Of a stretch of DNA of 64,000 bases, positions 16,712-25,480 are shown piece by piece. This stretch comes from Clostridia bacterium (GTDB lineage: Bacteria; Bacillota; Clostridia; TANB77; CAG-465). Numbering within the stretch: position 1 is the stretch's first letter; every line of letters starts with the position of its first letter. The translations under genes were made by a program, and so were the position numbers. A model generated the notes under the pieces. The model was not told the origin of the DNA. It searched no databases and saw only the letters and a program-made list of their open reading frames with translations. Location of the stretch: contig JAQSXK010000005.1 of NCBI GenBank assembly GCA_029256705.1, positions 1 through 64,000 of the forward strand. Direction: 5' to 3'.

Positions 16712-19347
16712 TGGGTAAGACTTTATTTAAAGATATATTTAGGGAAATAAAAAAATCCTTCAGTAGATTTTTGGCTATATTAGCTATAATAGCAATTAGC
16801 ATAGCTTTTTTTGTTGGTATAAATATGACATGTCCTGATATGAAGATTACAGCAGATAAATACTATAAAGATAACAAACTTATGGATTTCCATCTTGTAT
16901 CCAGTGTTGGATTTAATAAAGATGATATTGATAGCATAAAGAAAGTTAGTGGAATTAGTGGTATTATGCCATCATATTCTATTGATGCTATGATATATTC
17001 TGAAGATACGAGCTATGTTGTTAAAGTCCATTCATTACCAAATATAATTAATGAAAATTATATAAATAGAGTATCGTTATTATCTGGGAGATTACCAGAA
17101 AAATCAGGAGAATGTGTTATTGAAAAAAATAACTTGGAAAATATAAATTTACTAATAGGAACTAAAATAAAACTTACTTCAGGTAATAGTAGTAATATTT
17201 TAGATAATATTACTACTAATGAATTTATAGTTGTAGGAATAGTACAGTCACCTTTATATATTTCTAAAGAAAAAGGTACAAGTGCCATAGGTAACGGTAA
17301 AGTTTCTACATATATGTTTATTCCAGAATCAGATTTTAAATTACCTGTATATAATGGAATTTATATAACATCAAGTGATGTGCAAGAATCTTTTGCATTC
17401 ACTAATGATTATGATCTTAAAATAGATTCGCTAAGAAAATCTTTAGAAAATGTAGCCATTGAAAGATCAAATATTAGGTATAATGAAATAAAATCTGAGT
17501 CTATAAAGCTACTTCAAATTAAAGAAAATGAATTTAAAAAAATGCAGGAAAGTTTCAATGCTTCAGCTAAATATCTAACAAATGATCAAAAAAAAGATAT
17601 TTTATTAAATTTTACTAATGCAGAAAAAGTGATACAGGATGCAAAAAATGAAATTAACTCTATACCAAAAGTTATATGGCATGTTTTGGATAGAAATACA
17701 AATATAGGATATGTAGATTATGGTAATGCAGCAGATAGAATGGATGCAATATCTAAAGTTTTTCCTATAATATTTGTTATAGTTGCAATTTTAGTTTGTT
17801 TTACAAGTATAGGAAGGCTTGTTGATGAACAACGTTCATATATTGGAATAATGAAAGCATTAGGATATAGCAAGCGATTTATAGTGCTTAAGTATTTAAT
17901 ATACGCTTCACTTGCAAGTTTAACAGGAGGAATAATTGGTATTTTAATTGGATTTACTTTATTCCCTAGTTTTTTAGCAAACGCCTATTCTGCGTTATAT
18001 ACATTACCTAAATTAATATTAAAAGTTGATAGTACATTTGCTATATTAGTTATGATAGTAGCTGTTTTAGTTACATCTAGTTCAGCAGTTATTGTTTGTT
18101 ATGAAACTCTTATGCAAAATGCATCTAGTCTAATGATTGCAAAGGCTCCAAAACCTGGTAAAACTATTTTATTAGAACGTATACCTTTCATTTGGCGTAG
18201 ATTAAAGTTTACTCATAAAGTCACAGCTCGTAATTTATTTAGATATAAGAGTAGATTTTTCATGACTGTTATTGGTATTGCTGGATGTAGTGCATTACTA
18301 CTCGTAGGATTTGCGCTTAAAGATTCAATTGGAACTATTGGAATAAAACAATTTGGAGAAATATATAAGTATCAAATGACAATTAATATTAATGACAATT
18401 TGTCTAAAGATGAAAATGTAAATATTGCAAATACAATTTCAAACATTCCTAATTATGAATCAAAATTAAACTTATTATCAAAGAGTATAAATATAAGATT
18501 AGGATCAAAAGAGAGTAACTGTAATATTATAGTACCTGAAGATATAAATGCAATAAATAGTTATATAGCACTGCATGATCGTGTATCACAAAAGGAATAT
18601 GAGCTTACAGATGTTGGAGTAATATTAACAGAAAAATTATCTAATAAAATAGGGGCAAAAATTGGAGATGAAATATATATAAAAAATGGAGAAAGTGAAG
18701 AATATAAAGTTAAATTAATTGGAATAACTGAAAATTATTTACTTCATTATCTATATATGTCTCCAAGTTTATACGAAAAACTGTATAAAATTAAACCAGC
18801 GTATAATCAAATAGATGTAAAATTGACTAATTTAGAAAATGATAAAAAATATAGTATTTCGAAGAATATAGTATCTTCTAAGGGTGTGGCATCTGTATCT
18901 TTTAGTGATGATATGTTAGAAAAGTTTTCTGAAACTATTGATAGCGTAAATTCAGCAGTTTTAATTTTAATTGTTTCAGCGGCACTATTATCTTTTATAG
19001 TGTTATATACATTAACAAACATAAATATAAGCGAAAGAATGAGAGAAATTGCAACAATTAAAGTTTTAGGCTTCTATGAAAAAGAGGTTTCAAATTATGT
19101 CTATAGAGAAAATTTAATACTGACATTAATAGGTTCATTGTTTGGTTTATTACTTGGATTTTATTTAGCAAAATTTGTGATAATTACCTCTGAAGTTGAA
19201 ATACTAATGTTTGGAAGAGATATTTATTTAATTAGCTATATAATTTCAGTCATATTAACATTAATATTTTCTTGGTTTGTAAATATAGTATTATTAAAAA
19301 AAATAAAAAACATTAATATGGTCGAAGCACTTAAAACAGTAGAGTAA
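16705..19347 (+). CDS. ABC transporter permease with two FtsX domains
   Basis: The 880-residue protein has a first membrane segment at about 18-38 ('LAILAIIAISIAFFVGI') and a large outer domain with a helical stretch near 250-315. A first FtsX domain is at about 350-460, a fifth TM is near 520, and a second outer domain and second FtsX domain lie at about 760-880, ending 'NMVEALKTVE'. This ten-segment layout is that of large bacitracin- or lipoprotein-type exporters. It partners with the ATPase whose gene overlaps it by seven bases. ATG 16705, or the ATG at 16711, may be the true start. Cargo is unknown. Confidence 0.85.
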   Translation: MVMGKTLFKDIFREIKKSFSRFLAILAIIAISIAFFVGINMTCPDMKITADKYYKDNKLMDFHLVSSVGFNKDDIDSIKKVSGISGIMPSYSIDAMIYSEDTSYVVKVHSLPNIINENYINRVSLLSGRLPEKSGECVIEKNNLENINLLIGTKIKLTSGNSSNILDNITTNEFIVVGIVQSPLYISKEKGTSAIGNGKVSTYMFIPESDFKLPVYNGIYITSSDVQESFAFTNDYDLKIDSLRKSLENVAIERSNIRYNEIKSESIKLLQIKENEFKKMQESFNASAKYLTNDQKKDILLNFTNAEKVIQDAKNEINSIPKVIWHVLDRNTNIGYVDYGNAADRMDAISKVFPIIFVIVAILVCFTSIGRLVDEQRSYIGIMKALGYSKRFIVLKYLIYASLASLTGGIIGILIGFTLFPSFLANAYSALYTLPKLILKVDSTFAILVMIVAVLVTSSSAVIVCYETLMQNASSLMIAKAPKPGKTILLERIPFIWRRLKFTHKVTARNLFRYKSRFFMTVIGIAGCSALLLVGFALKDSIGTIGIKQFGEIYKYQMTININDNLSKDENVNIANTISNIPNYESKLNLLSKSINIRLGSKESNCNIIVPEDINAINSYIALHDRVSQKEYELTDVGVILTEKLSNKIGAKIGDEIYIKNGESEEYKVKLIGITENYLLHYLYMSPSLYEKLYKIKPAYNQIDVKLTNLENDKKYSISKNIVSSKGVASVSFSDDMLEKFSETIDSVNSAVLILIVSAALLSFIVLYTLTNINISERMREIATIKVLGFYEKEVSNYVYRENLILTLIGSLFGLLLGFYLAKFVIITSEVEILMFGRDIYLISYIISVILTLIFSWFVNIVLLKKIKNINMVEALKTVE

Positions 19348-19362
19348 AAGATTATAAATTTT

Positions 19363-19398
19363 AAATCCATACAATTACTATTATTGTATGGATTTGTT
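19363..19398. terminator. Bidirectional terminator between permease and L,D-transpeptidase
   Basis: Arms AAATCCATACAAT and ATTGTATGGATTT, in the 54-base gap between convergent genes. Confidence 0.85.
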
Positions 19399-19401
19399 AT
19401 A

Positions 19402-19740
19402 TCAAACTATTTCTACTGTAGTACCTATCGAAACAAGTTCATAAAGTTTAATTGCATCTTCGTTGTGTAGCCTAATACATCCATTGGATATATCTTTACC
19501 TATCGAATCTGGTTTGTTTGTACCATGAATTCCATAGCGACGTTTAGATAATCCCATCCATCTGGCACCAAATGGTCCACCAGGGTTAATAGATTTATTA
19601 ATTATCTTAAAACTTCCTTTAGGAGTTGGAGTACGTGGTTTACCAACTGCTATTGGATAAGTATTGTATAATTCATAATCTTTATACAATGATAAAATAT
19701 GATTTGCTGTATCTATAATAATTATATAATAAGGTTGCAT
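19402..19740 (-). CDS. L,D-transpeptidase catalytic (YkuD) domain protein
   Basis: YkuD enzymes make 3-3 peptide cross-links or attach proteins to peptidoglycan through a catalytic cysteine. The active-site signature is present as 'HGTNKP' near 72 and 'SNGCIRL' near 85-91, with the Cys in place. At 112 residues the protein is just the catalytic domain: there is no signal peptide, membrane anchor or LysM domain, which is unusual for an enzyme acting outside the cell. Similar minimal YkuD proteins occur in spore formers, so a role in spore cortex or export by another route is possible. The ATG follows GGAGGAAT. Confidence 0.88.
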   Translation of the reverse strand: MQPYYIIIIDTANHILSLYKDYELYNTYPIAVGKPRTPTPKGSFKIINKSINPGGPFGARWMGLSKRRYGIHGTNKPDSIGKDISNGCIRLHNEDAIKLYELVSIGTTVEIV

Positions 19741-19820
19741 AATTTTATTCCTCCAATTAATTTAATATATTCATAATTATATAATTTAGACTTTGTAAAA
19801 TATGTAGAGTATAAGTTTTG

Positions 19821-19849
19821 TTGACATAAATATAAAACTGTGTTATAAT
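19821..19849 (+). promoter_or_regulatory. Consensus SigmaA promoter of 19905 gene
   Basis: TTGACA (19821-19826), 17-base spacer, TATAAT (19844-19849). Confidence 0.85.
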
Positions 19850-19904
19850 ATTTAAATGTTAGATTATATTGTTTTAAAAAATATTTTTTTTAAGGAGAGA
19901 CAGT

Positions 19905-20603
19905 ATGTTAATACCACAAACAATTCATTTAGGAGATGGAGGATATGAATCTCCTTTTCGGTTCTGGTTAAATACAGGATGTGAAAAATATGTTTTGTTT
20001 AAATATGATGGAATTAATTTTACAGCATTAAGTTTTCCATCAATACGTAAAGAAAATTTAGACCAGGATGTTTACGTAAAAACCTCCAATATTCTAATAA
20101 GGGATGAAGTATACTTTTTTGATCCTAACTATTTAAGAGAATATGAGAAAATTACAGAACCACTATATTACTTATCTAAAGAAAATCCAAATATGTTTAT
20201 ATTTTCTGGCATATATGAATGTAGAGTACATCCTGATCAAAAAACAATTGAAAGAGCTATACAATATTTTAATGACGTTGTTCAAAAGATGATATCAAGA
20301 AAAAAATTTGATAAGGAATTTAGTACTCGTACAAAAGACAATATTTCTTCACTTTTTATTTCTTTTTTAAAGGAAGACTTAAAGAGGCTGGAAGGTGAGT
20401 ACGCTATTTTGTATTGCTATATTGAAAATAATTATAGATTTACTGGAATTATTATTGATAAAACAAAAATATTGCCACATAAACATTCTGTAACGATAAA
20501 AGTAGCAAAACCATTTTTTAAGGAAATAATTGGCTGTGAAAATAGCAATATAAAACGATTAGAAAAAGAACTTGGTTTGAAACATATTAAAGTGAAAAAA
20601 TAA
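19905..20603 (+). CDS. Unknown protein with KH-like C-terminus
   Basis: The 232-residue soluble protein is not recognised. The last 30 residues, 'EIIGCENSNIKRLEKELGLK' followed by 'HIKVKK', resemble the core helix and strand of a KH RNA-binding domain ('IIGxxGxNIKxLExxLGxxIxV'), but the GxxG loop is replaced by 'GCENS'. The gene has its own strong promoter and ribosome site AAGGAGAG, and a shared bidirectional terminator. Codon 19 is CGG (19959-19961); a +1 shift there would end the protein after 21 residues, so it is presumably read as an amino acid in this gene. Function unknown; nucleic-acid binding is a guess from the C-terminus. Confidence 0.75.
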   Translation: MLIPQTIHLGDGGYESPFRFWLNTGCEKYVLFKYDGINFTALSFPSIRKENLDQDVYVKTSNILIRDEVYFFDPNYLREYEKITEPLYYLSKENPNMFIFSGIYECRVHPDQKTIERAIQYFNDVVQKMISRKKFDKEFSTRTKDNISSLFISFLKEDLKRLEGEYAILYCYIENNYRFTGIIIDKTKILPHKHSVTIKVAKPFFKEIIGCENSNIKRLEKELGLKHIKVKK

Positions 20604-20620
20604 TTTACTGATTAAGGTAA

Positions 20621-20660
20621 GTAAAACCCTAGTATATAATAATACTAGGGTTTTACTTTG
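20621..20660. terminator. Bidirectional terminator between 19905 gene and metK
   Basis: Arms GTAAAACCCTAGTAT and ATACTAGGGTTTTAC, between convergent genes. Confidence 0.9.
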
Positions 20661-20672
20661 TATATTAAGTTA

Positions 20673-21686
20673 TTAATTGAAATGACCAAATCTTGCTAAT
20701 TTTTCATATTGTATTTCTCTTAACTTCAAATCTTTTATAATATTGGCCGGTTTGCAATCTTCATATAACTGATTAGATGGTTCAATTGTTCCTTCATTAC
20801 TATCTAGATATATTGCTAAGGGATGATCTATACCAATTGCATAACTTATCTGAACTTCACACCATTTTAAATCGTTATCTTTTAATACTTGCTTTGCTAT
20901 TTGCCTTGCTTTATATGCGCCGCTTCTATCTACTTTACTTGGATCTTTACCACTAAAAGCACCACCACCAACATTAGCAAATGATTGATAACTGTCTACA
21001 ACTATTTTTCTACCAGTAAGTCCAGCATCTCCTTCAAATCCACCAATTTCAAATTTACCTGTTGGATTAATAAGGTATTCATTAACTTTTATATTATATT
21101 TACTAGCTATATTGTTTATAATTTCTTTCAGTATAGTATCTGTTTCATTTCTTTCTAGTTCAGTATTTTGATAACAAACAGTAAATGTTTTTATTTCTAT
21201 TAACTTAAAATTACTGTCATACATCCCTGTTATTTGACATTTACCATCTGGTTTAAATCTATGATCTGTTTTTCTTAATTCATCATATTTTTTAGATAAT
21301 TCTTGTAAAATAACCATAGCGGTAGGGAGTGATTGCTCTGTATCATTACAAGCATAACCAAACATCATACCATTATCTCCAGCACCACCAATATCTACTC
21401 CTTGTGCTATTTCATTACTTTGTTTACCTAGGTTGTTTATAACCTCATAATTAGTGTCGTAACCTATGTCAGATAATACACGTTTTGCAATACATTCTAT
21501 ATCAATAATAGCGTTAGTTGTTACTTCTCCGGTAATAAAGATTTTTCCTTTTCCACCAACAACTTCAATGCCACATCTACTGTATTTATCCTGCTGCAGA
21601 CATGCATCTAATATTGCATCACTTATTTGATCACATACCTTATCTGGGTGACCTCTAAATACTATTTCATTACTATATAACTTCAT
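20673..21686 (-). CDS. Divergent short S-adenosylmethionine synthetase
   Basis: MetK condenses methionine and ATP into SAM. Clear signatures are present: 'GHPDKVCDQISDAILD' at about 12-27, 'GGAGDNGMMFGYA' near 99-111, 'GGGAFSGKDPSKVDRS' near 237-252, and a C-terminus ending 'LARFGHFN'. Two things are odd. The protein is 337 residues, about 50 shorter than usual MetK (380-400). The residue before 'GHPDK', an acidic residue in the common 'TEGHPDK', is arginine here. It could be a lineage-specific MetK or a paralogue with altered activity; no other metK is visible in the window. The ribosome site AGGAGG precedes the ATG. No SAM riboswitch is seen in the 213-base gap to lysA. Confidence 0.85.
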   Translation of the reverse strand: MKLYSNEIVFRGHPDKVCDQISDAILDACLQQDKYSRCGIEVVGGKGKIFITGEVTTNAIIDIECIAKRVLSDIGYDTNYEVINNLGKQSNEIAQGVDIGGAGDNGMMFGYACNDTEQSLPTAMVILQELSKKYDELRKTDHRFKPDGKCQITGMYDSNFKLIEIKTFTVCYQNTELERNETDTILKEIINNIASKYNIKVNEYLINPTGKFEIGGFEGDAGLTGRKIVVDSYQSFANVGGGAFSGKDPSKVDRSGAYKARQIAKQVLKDNDLKWCEVQISYAIGIDHPLAIYLDSNEGTIEPSNQLYEDCKPANIIKDLKLREIQYEKLARFGHFN

Positions 21687-21837
21687 ATCTAATACCTCCT
21701 GTTATACGTTCGTGGCAAATATAATTATATCATAAAATATATTTGTTGTATATATTTAATACATTATTACAAAAAATAAAATAATAATATGTATTTATAT
21801 TATTTTGCCTCTTTACTGAAGTAAGAATATTTTAGTA

Positions 21838-21865
21838 TTGAATTATTGAGATAATATGATATAAT
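21838..21865 (+). promoter_or_regulatory. Promoter of lysA
   Basis: TTGAAT (21838-21843), 16-base spacer, TATAAT (21860-21865), 34 bases upstream of the start. Confidence 0.65.
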
Positions 21866-21899
21866 ATACAAATATTATATTAAATGGTAAGGAGATATT

Positions 21900-23198
21900 A
21901 TGATAGATATAAATAACCCTAAGATAAATGAAAAAGGTCACCTTGTAATAGGTCAAATAGATACTGTAGAATTAGTAAAACAATATGGTAGTCCTCTTTA
22001 TGTTGTAGATGAAGAAACATTTATAGAAAATATGAGAAAATTTAAAAATTCTATCGATTCATTTTATAATAAACATGGACGTGTTCTTTATGCAAGTAAA
22101 ACCTTTTGTAATAAAGAGGTAATTAGAATTGTAAGTAAAGAAGGGCTAGGTTTAGATGTTGTTTCTGGCGGTGAGTTATATACAGCTGTAAAAGCCGGAT
22201 TTGATACATCAAAGATAGTTTTTCATGGTAATAATAAAAGTATAGCAGAACTGGAAATGGCTATAGATAATAAGGTAGGAAGAATAGTTGTAGATAGCAT
22301 GTATGAATTATGTACTCTTAATAATATAGCTCAAAAGAAAAATACAAAAGTAGATATAATGTTTAGAATAAAACCTGGTATTGATGTTCATACACATAAT
22401 TATATTAAAACAGGTCAAGTTGATTCTAAATTCGGTCTTACCCTGCATAATGGTGAAGCAGAATTAGTTATTAAAGAGGCAATTAAAATGCAATACGTGA
22501 ACTTAGTAGGATTACATTGCCATATTGGATCACAAATATTTGATGTTGAACCTTTTGAAGATGCTGCTAAAATAATGTTAAATTTTATTGCAGATATTAA
22601 AAGTAAATATAATTATGAAATATTAGAATTAAATTTAGGTGGCGGGTTTGGTATAATGTATACTAGTAAAGACGATCCTATACCTTACGAAAATTATATG
22701 GAAAGAGTATCTAAAGTTGTTATAGAAACTAGCCATAAACTTAATATACAAATTCCATATATATATATTGAACCAGGTAGATCAATAGCTGGGCCAGCAG
22801 GTATCACTTTATATACTGTTGGAACAATTAAAGAAATACCTAATGTTAGAAAGTATGTATCAATTGATGGTGGAATGACAGATAATCTAAGGTACGCCCT
22901 ATATCAAGCTAAATATACAGCAAGAGTTGCAAATAAAATGAATGAACCAATAGATGATGTTGTAACACTTGCAGGCAAATGCTGTGAAAGTGGTGATTTA
23001 ATTGGGGAGAATATGAATATACAACAAACTCAATCAGGAGATATTATAGCTGTATATTCAACAGGAGCATATAACTATTCTATGTCATCTAATTATAATA
23101 GAATCCCAAAGCCACCAGTTATAATGGTTAATGGCAAAGAATCTAGAATAATTGTAAAAGGTGAAACATTTGAAGATATTATTAAAAATGATATTTAA
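21900..23198 (+). CDS. lysA: Diaminopimelate decarboxylase
   Basis: LysA decarboxylates meso-diaminopimelate to lysine using pyridoxal phosphate. The PLP lysine is in 'VLYASKTFCN' near 66. The phosphate-binding 'NLGGGFGI' is near 249, the 'EPGRSIAGPAG' motif near 296, and the substrate cysteine motif 'GKCCESGD' near 361. Length (432 residues) and domain order (TIM barrel, then beta domain) are normal. The gene stands alone with its own promoter and terminator and diverges from metK. A TAAAGAGGCA decamer lies in its coding sequence at 22472. Confidence 0.97.
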   Translation: MIDINNPKINEKGHLVIGQIDTVELVKQYGSPLYVVDEETFIENMRKFKNSIDSFYNKHGRVLYASKTFCNKEVIRIVSKEGLGLDVVSGGELYTAVKAGFDTSKIVFHGNNKSIAELEMAIDNKVGRIVVDSMYELCTLNNIAQKKNTKVDIMFRIKPGIDVHTHNYIKTGQVDSKFGLTLHNGEAELVIKEAIKMQYVNLVGLHCHIGSQIFDVEPFEDAAKIMLNFIADIKSKYNYEILELNLGGGFGIMYTSKDDPIPYENYMERVSKVVIETSHKLNIQIPYIYIEPGRSIAGPAGITLYTVGTIKEIPNVRKYVSIDGGMTDNLRYALYQAKYTARVANKMNEPIDDVVTLAGKCCESGDLIGENMNIQQTQSGDIIAVYSTGAYNYSMSSNYNRIPKPPVIMVNGKESRIIVKGETFEDIIKNDI

Positions 23199-23205
23199 CT
23201 AAATA

Positions 23206-23252
23206 AGAAACTCAAAGTAAATATAATTAAATATCTACTTGAGTTTCTTTTC
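23206..23252 (+). terminator. Terminator of lysA
   Basis: Arms AAGAAACTCAA and TTGAGTTTCTT with a loop between, then TTTCT. Confidence 0.85.
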
Positions 23253-23338
23253 TAATATATGTTTATTTGGAAAATATTATTTAGGAAATATTTTAGAAAT
23301 AAATTATTGATAGAATAACCGTGTTGGAGGTGAACAAC

Positions 23339-24064
23339 TTGAAAAAAATATTACTTGTAGATGATGATATAAAAATATGTGATATAACAAGAAAATATCT
23401 TATTCATGCAGGTTATGAAGTAAATATTGCATATAACGGTAGTCAGGCTAAAAAATTATTAGAGACAGAAAGATTTTGTTTCATTATATTTGATGTTATG
23501 TTACCAGATACTACAGGTTTTGATTTACTTACTAATTTAAAAGATGGGATGTTTATGACATCGTCTTCTTCTACAGATAAAGATACACCAGTAATTATGC
23601 TTACTGCACTTGGACAAACTCAAAATGTTTTAAGAGGGTTAAGAAATGGTGCGGATGATTACATTACAAAACCATTTGAACCTGCAGAACTAATTGAAAG
23701 AATTAATGTAATTTTAAAAAGATCTGGAGTATGTTCATCAAATGAAATTTTAATTGGTAATGTTATAATTGATTTATCTAAAAGCGAAGTTAAGTGTAAT
23801 AATTCTAAAATAATATTTCAAAGAAGAGAATACGATCTTCTAGTTTTTCTATGTAAAAATAAAAATAAAGTATTTTCAAGGGAAGAATTATTAAATAAAG
23901 TATGGACATATGAATACGATTGTAGTGATAGGGCAGTAGATATTTGTATTCAAAGAGTACGCTCTAAATTAAACGAAGCAAATTCAAAAGTAAATATAAA
24001 AACAATTTGGGGTGTTGGATATAAATTGGAGTGTGAATTAAATGAAAAGACAGACATTATATAA
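23339..24064 (+). CDS. OmpR-family response regulator
   Basis: A two-component DNA-binding regulator of 241 residues. The receiver domain (about 1-130) has 'LLVDDDIK' with the acidic pair, phosphate acceptor Asp52 in 'FDVMLPD' and Lys in 'ITKPFE'. The winged helix of the OmpR type (about 145-240) includes 'REYDLLVFL' and 'GVGYKL'. I chose TTG 23339 as the start: it sits 6 bases after GGAGGTG and gives the normal 'MKKILLVDDD' N-terminus, whereas the upstream GTG 23321 overlaps that ribosome site. It overlaps the histidine kinase gene by 23 bases. It probably controls the ABC genes downstream, as in BceRS- or VncRS-type loci. Confidence 0.93.
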   Translation: MKKILLVDDDIKICDITRKYLIHAGYEVNIAYNGSQAKKLLETERFCFIIFDVMLPDTTGFDLLTNLKDGMFMTSSSSTDKDTPVIMLTALGQTQNVLRGLRNGADDYITKPFEPAELIERINVILKRSGVCSSNEILIGNVIIDLSKSEVKCNNSKIIFQRREYDLLVFLCKNKNKVFSREELLNKVWTYEYDCSDRAVDICIQRVRSKLNEANSKVNIKTIWGVGYKLECELNEKTDII

Positions 24065-25406
24065 AAAAATAGTTATTAGCACATTATGTATACTTGTATT
24101 AAATGTTTTATCAATACTTTTAATTACCACTTTTCAACTTGAAAAAGTTTCTACGGATATTTATAAAAATGAGATTGATTCAAACTCAGATTATGCATAT
24201 AAATTATTCTCAAAAACCATATATTTACCAAATTCTTCAGAAGTTATAAATGATGTTATTGCAGATTATGAAAAACAATTTCCATATAAGATTGGTGTTT
24301 TGATGAATGGTAAAATTATATACGGAAATTTTGCAACTCAAACCGAGTTAGATAATATGGATCTAGGATATATTAGAAGCGAAAGTGGTAAATATTATGC
24401 TAAAACATATGATATAACTAGATATGATACACTAGGATATGTAAAGGAGTATGTACAAGTACTTGAAACAAATTATCAACTTGTAATAGCTAAAAAAATA
24501 CAACCATTAAATACACAAATGTTAAAAATAATAACAATATCATTCTACGTAACATTTTTAATAACTTCTATAGCATTAGCAATATTGTTGTTTATTTTTA
24601 AAAAAGTTACTGAACCAATTATAAAAATTAGAAATGTGGCTGAACAAGTCGCTGATGGAAATTACAATGAAAAGGTTTATGTAAATTCAAAAGATGAAAT
24701 AGAAGATCTAGCAAATGCTATAAATAATATGACAAATAAGTTGAAACAAAATGAAATTTCAAGAGATACGTTTTTAGCTAGTATATCTCATGAACTTAGA
24801 ACACCACTTGCGACATTAAAAGCAAATACAAAAGGAATGCTAGATGGAGTTATACAGAAAAATGAAGTTGATAAATATCTCAAATCTAACGTAGAAGAAA
24901 TAGATAGACTTATTATTATGGTCAATGATTTAATTATGGTTTCTACTTTTGAACAAAATAAAAAATTAATTAAAGAACAAGTAGATATTAGTTTATTAAT
25001 GTTAAGTGTTATAGAACAAATGGATATAGTAGCAAAAAACAAACAAATTCAAATAGTTAGTAATATAAAAGATAGTATATTAAAAGATGTAGATAAGCTA
25101 AAAATGAAAGAAGTTTTTATCAATGTTATAGATAATGCTATAAAATATTCACCATGTGAATCTACTATTAAAATTGAACTAGAATTAGTAGAAAGTAAGG
25201 TTAATATCAATATTATAGATCAAGGAACAGGATTTAAAATTGAAGATCTTGTTAATGTATTTGAACGTTTTAATAAAGGTGATAAAAGTTCTGGTTTAGG
25301 ATTAGGATTATATATAGCTAAAGAGATAATTATAGCACATAATGGTACAATACAAGCGTTTAATAATATAAACTCTTTAGGAGCAACAATAAAAATTATT
25401 ATATAA
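24042..25406 (+). CDS. Sensor histidine kinase
   Basis: The 454-residue membrane kinase pairs with the overlapping response regulator. TM1 is at about 9-30, an extracytoplasmic sensor follows to about 162, and TM2 is at about 163-187. A HAMP domain spans about 188-240. The dimerisation/phosphoacceptor helix has 'SHELRTPL' with His near 250. The ATP-binding domain has N box 'NVIDNAIKYSP' near 365, G1 'DQGTGF' near 394 and G2 'GLGLGLY' near 419. The ligand is unknown. The position before an FtsX-type exporter suggests that it senses an envelope stress or antimicrobial. Confidence 0.95.
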   Translation: MKRQTLYKKIVISTLCILVLNVLSILLITTFQLEKVSTDIYKNEIDSNSDYAYKLFSKTIYLPNSSEVINDVIADYEKQFPYKIGVLMNGKIIYGNFATQTELDNMDLGYIRSESGKYYAKTYDITRYDTLGYVKEYVQVLETNYQLVIAKKIQPLNTQMLKIITISFYVTFLITSIALAILLFIFKKVTEPIIKIRNVAEQVADGNYNEKVYVNSKDEIEDLANAINNMTNKLKQNEISRDTFLASISHELRTPLATLKANTKGMLDGVIQKNEVDKYLKSNVEEIDRLIIMVNDLIMVSTFEQNKKLIKEQVDISLLMLSVIEQMDIVAKNKQIQIVSNIKDSILKDVDKLKMKEVFINVIDNAIKYSPCESTIKIELELVESKVNINIIDQGTGFKIEDLVNVFERFNKGDKSSGLGLGLYIAKEIIIAHNGTIQAFNNINSLGATIKIII

Positions 25407-25480
25407 TTTACATTTTGAAATAATTTAGAAACATTTTAGTGGTAAATTTATATTGTAAAATATTAAATGGGGGGAATTTT

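Noticed and set aside
21687..21899. SAM riboswitch or T-box between metK and lysA
   Set aside because: The 213-base gap shows no conserved riboswitch core or T-box sequence, only promoters and one decamer.
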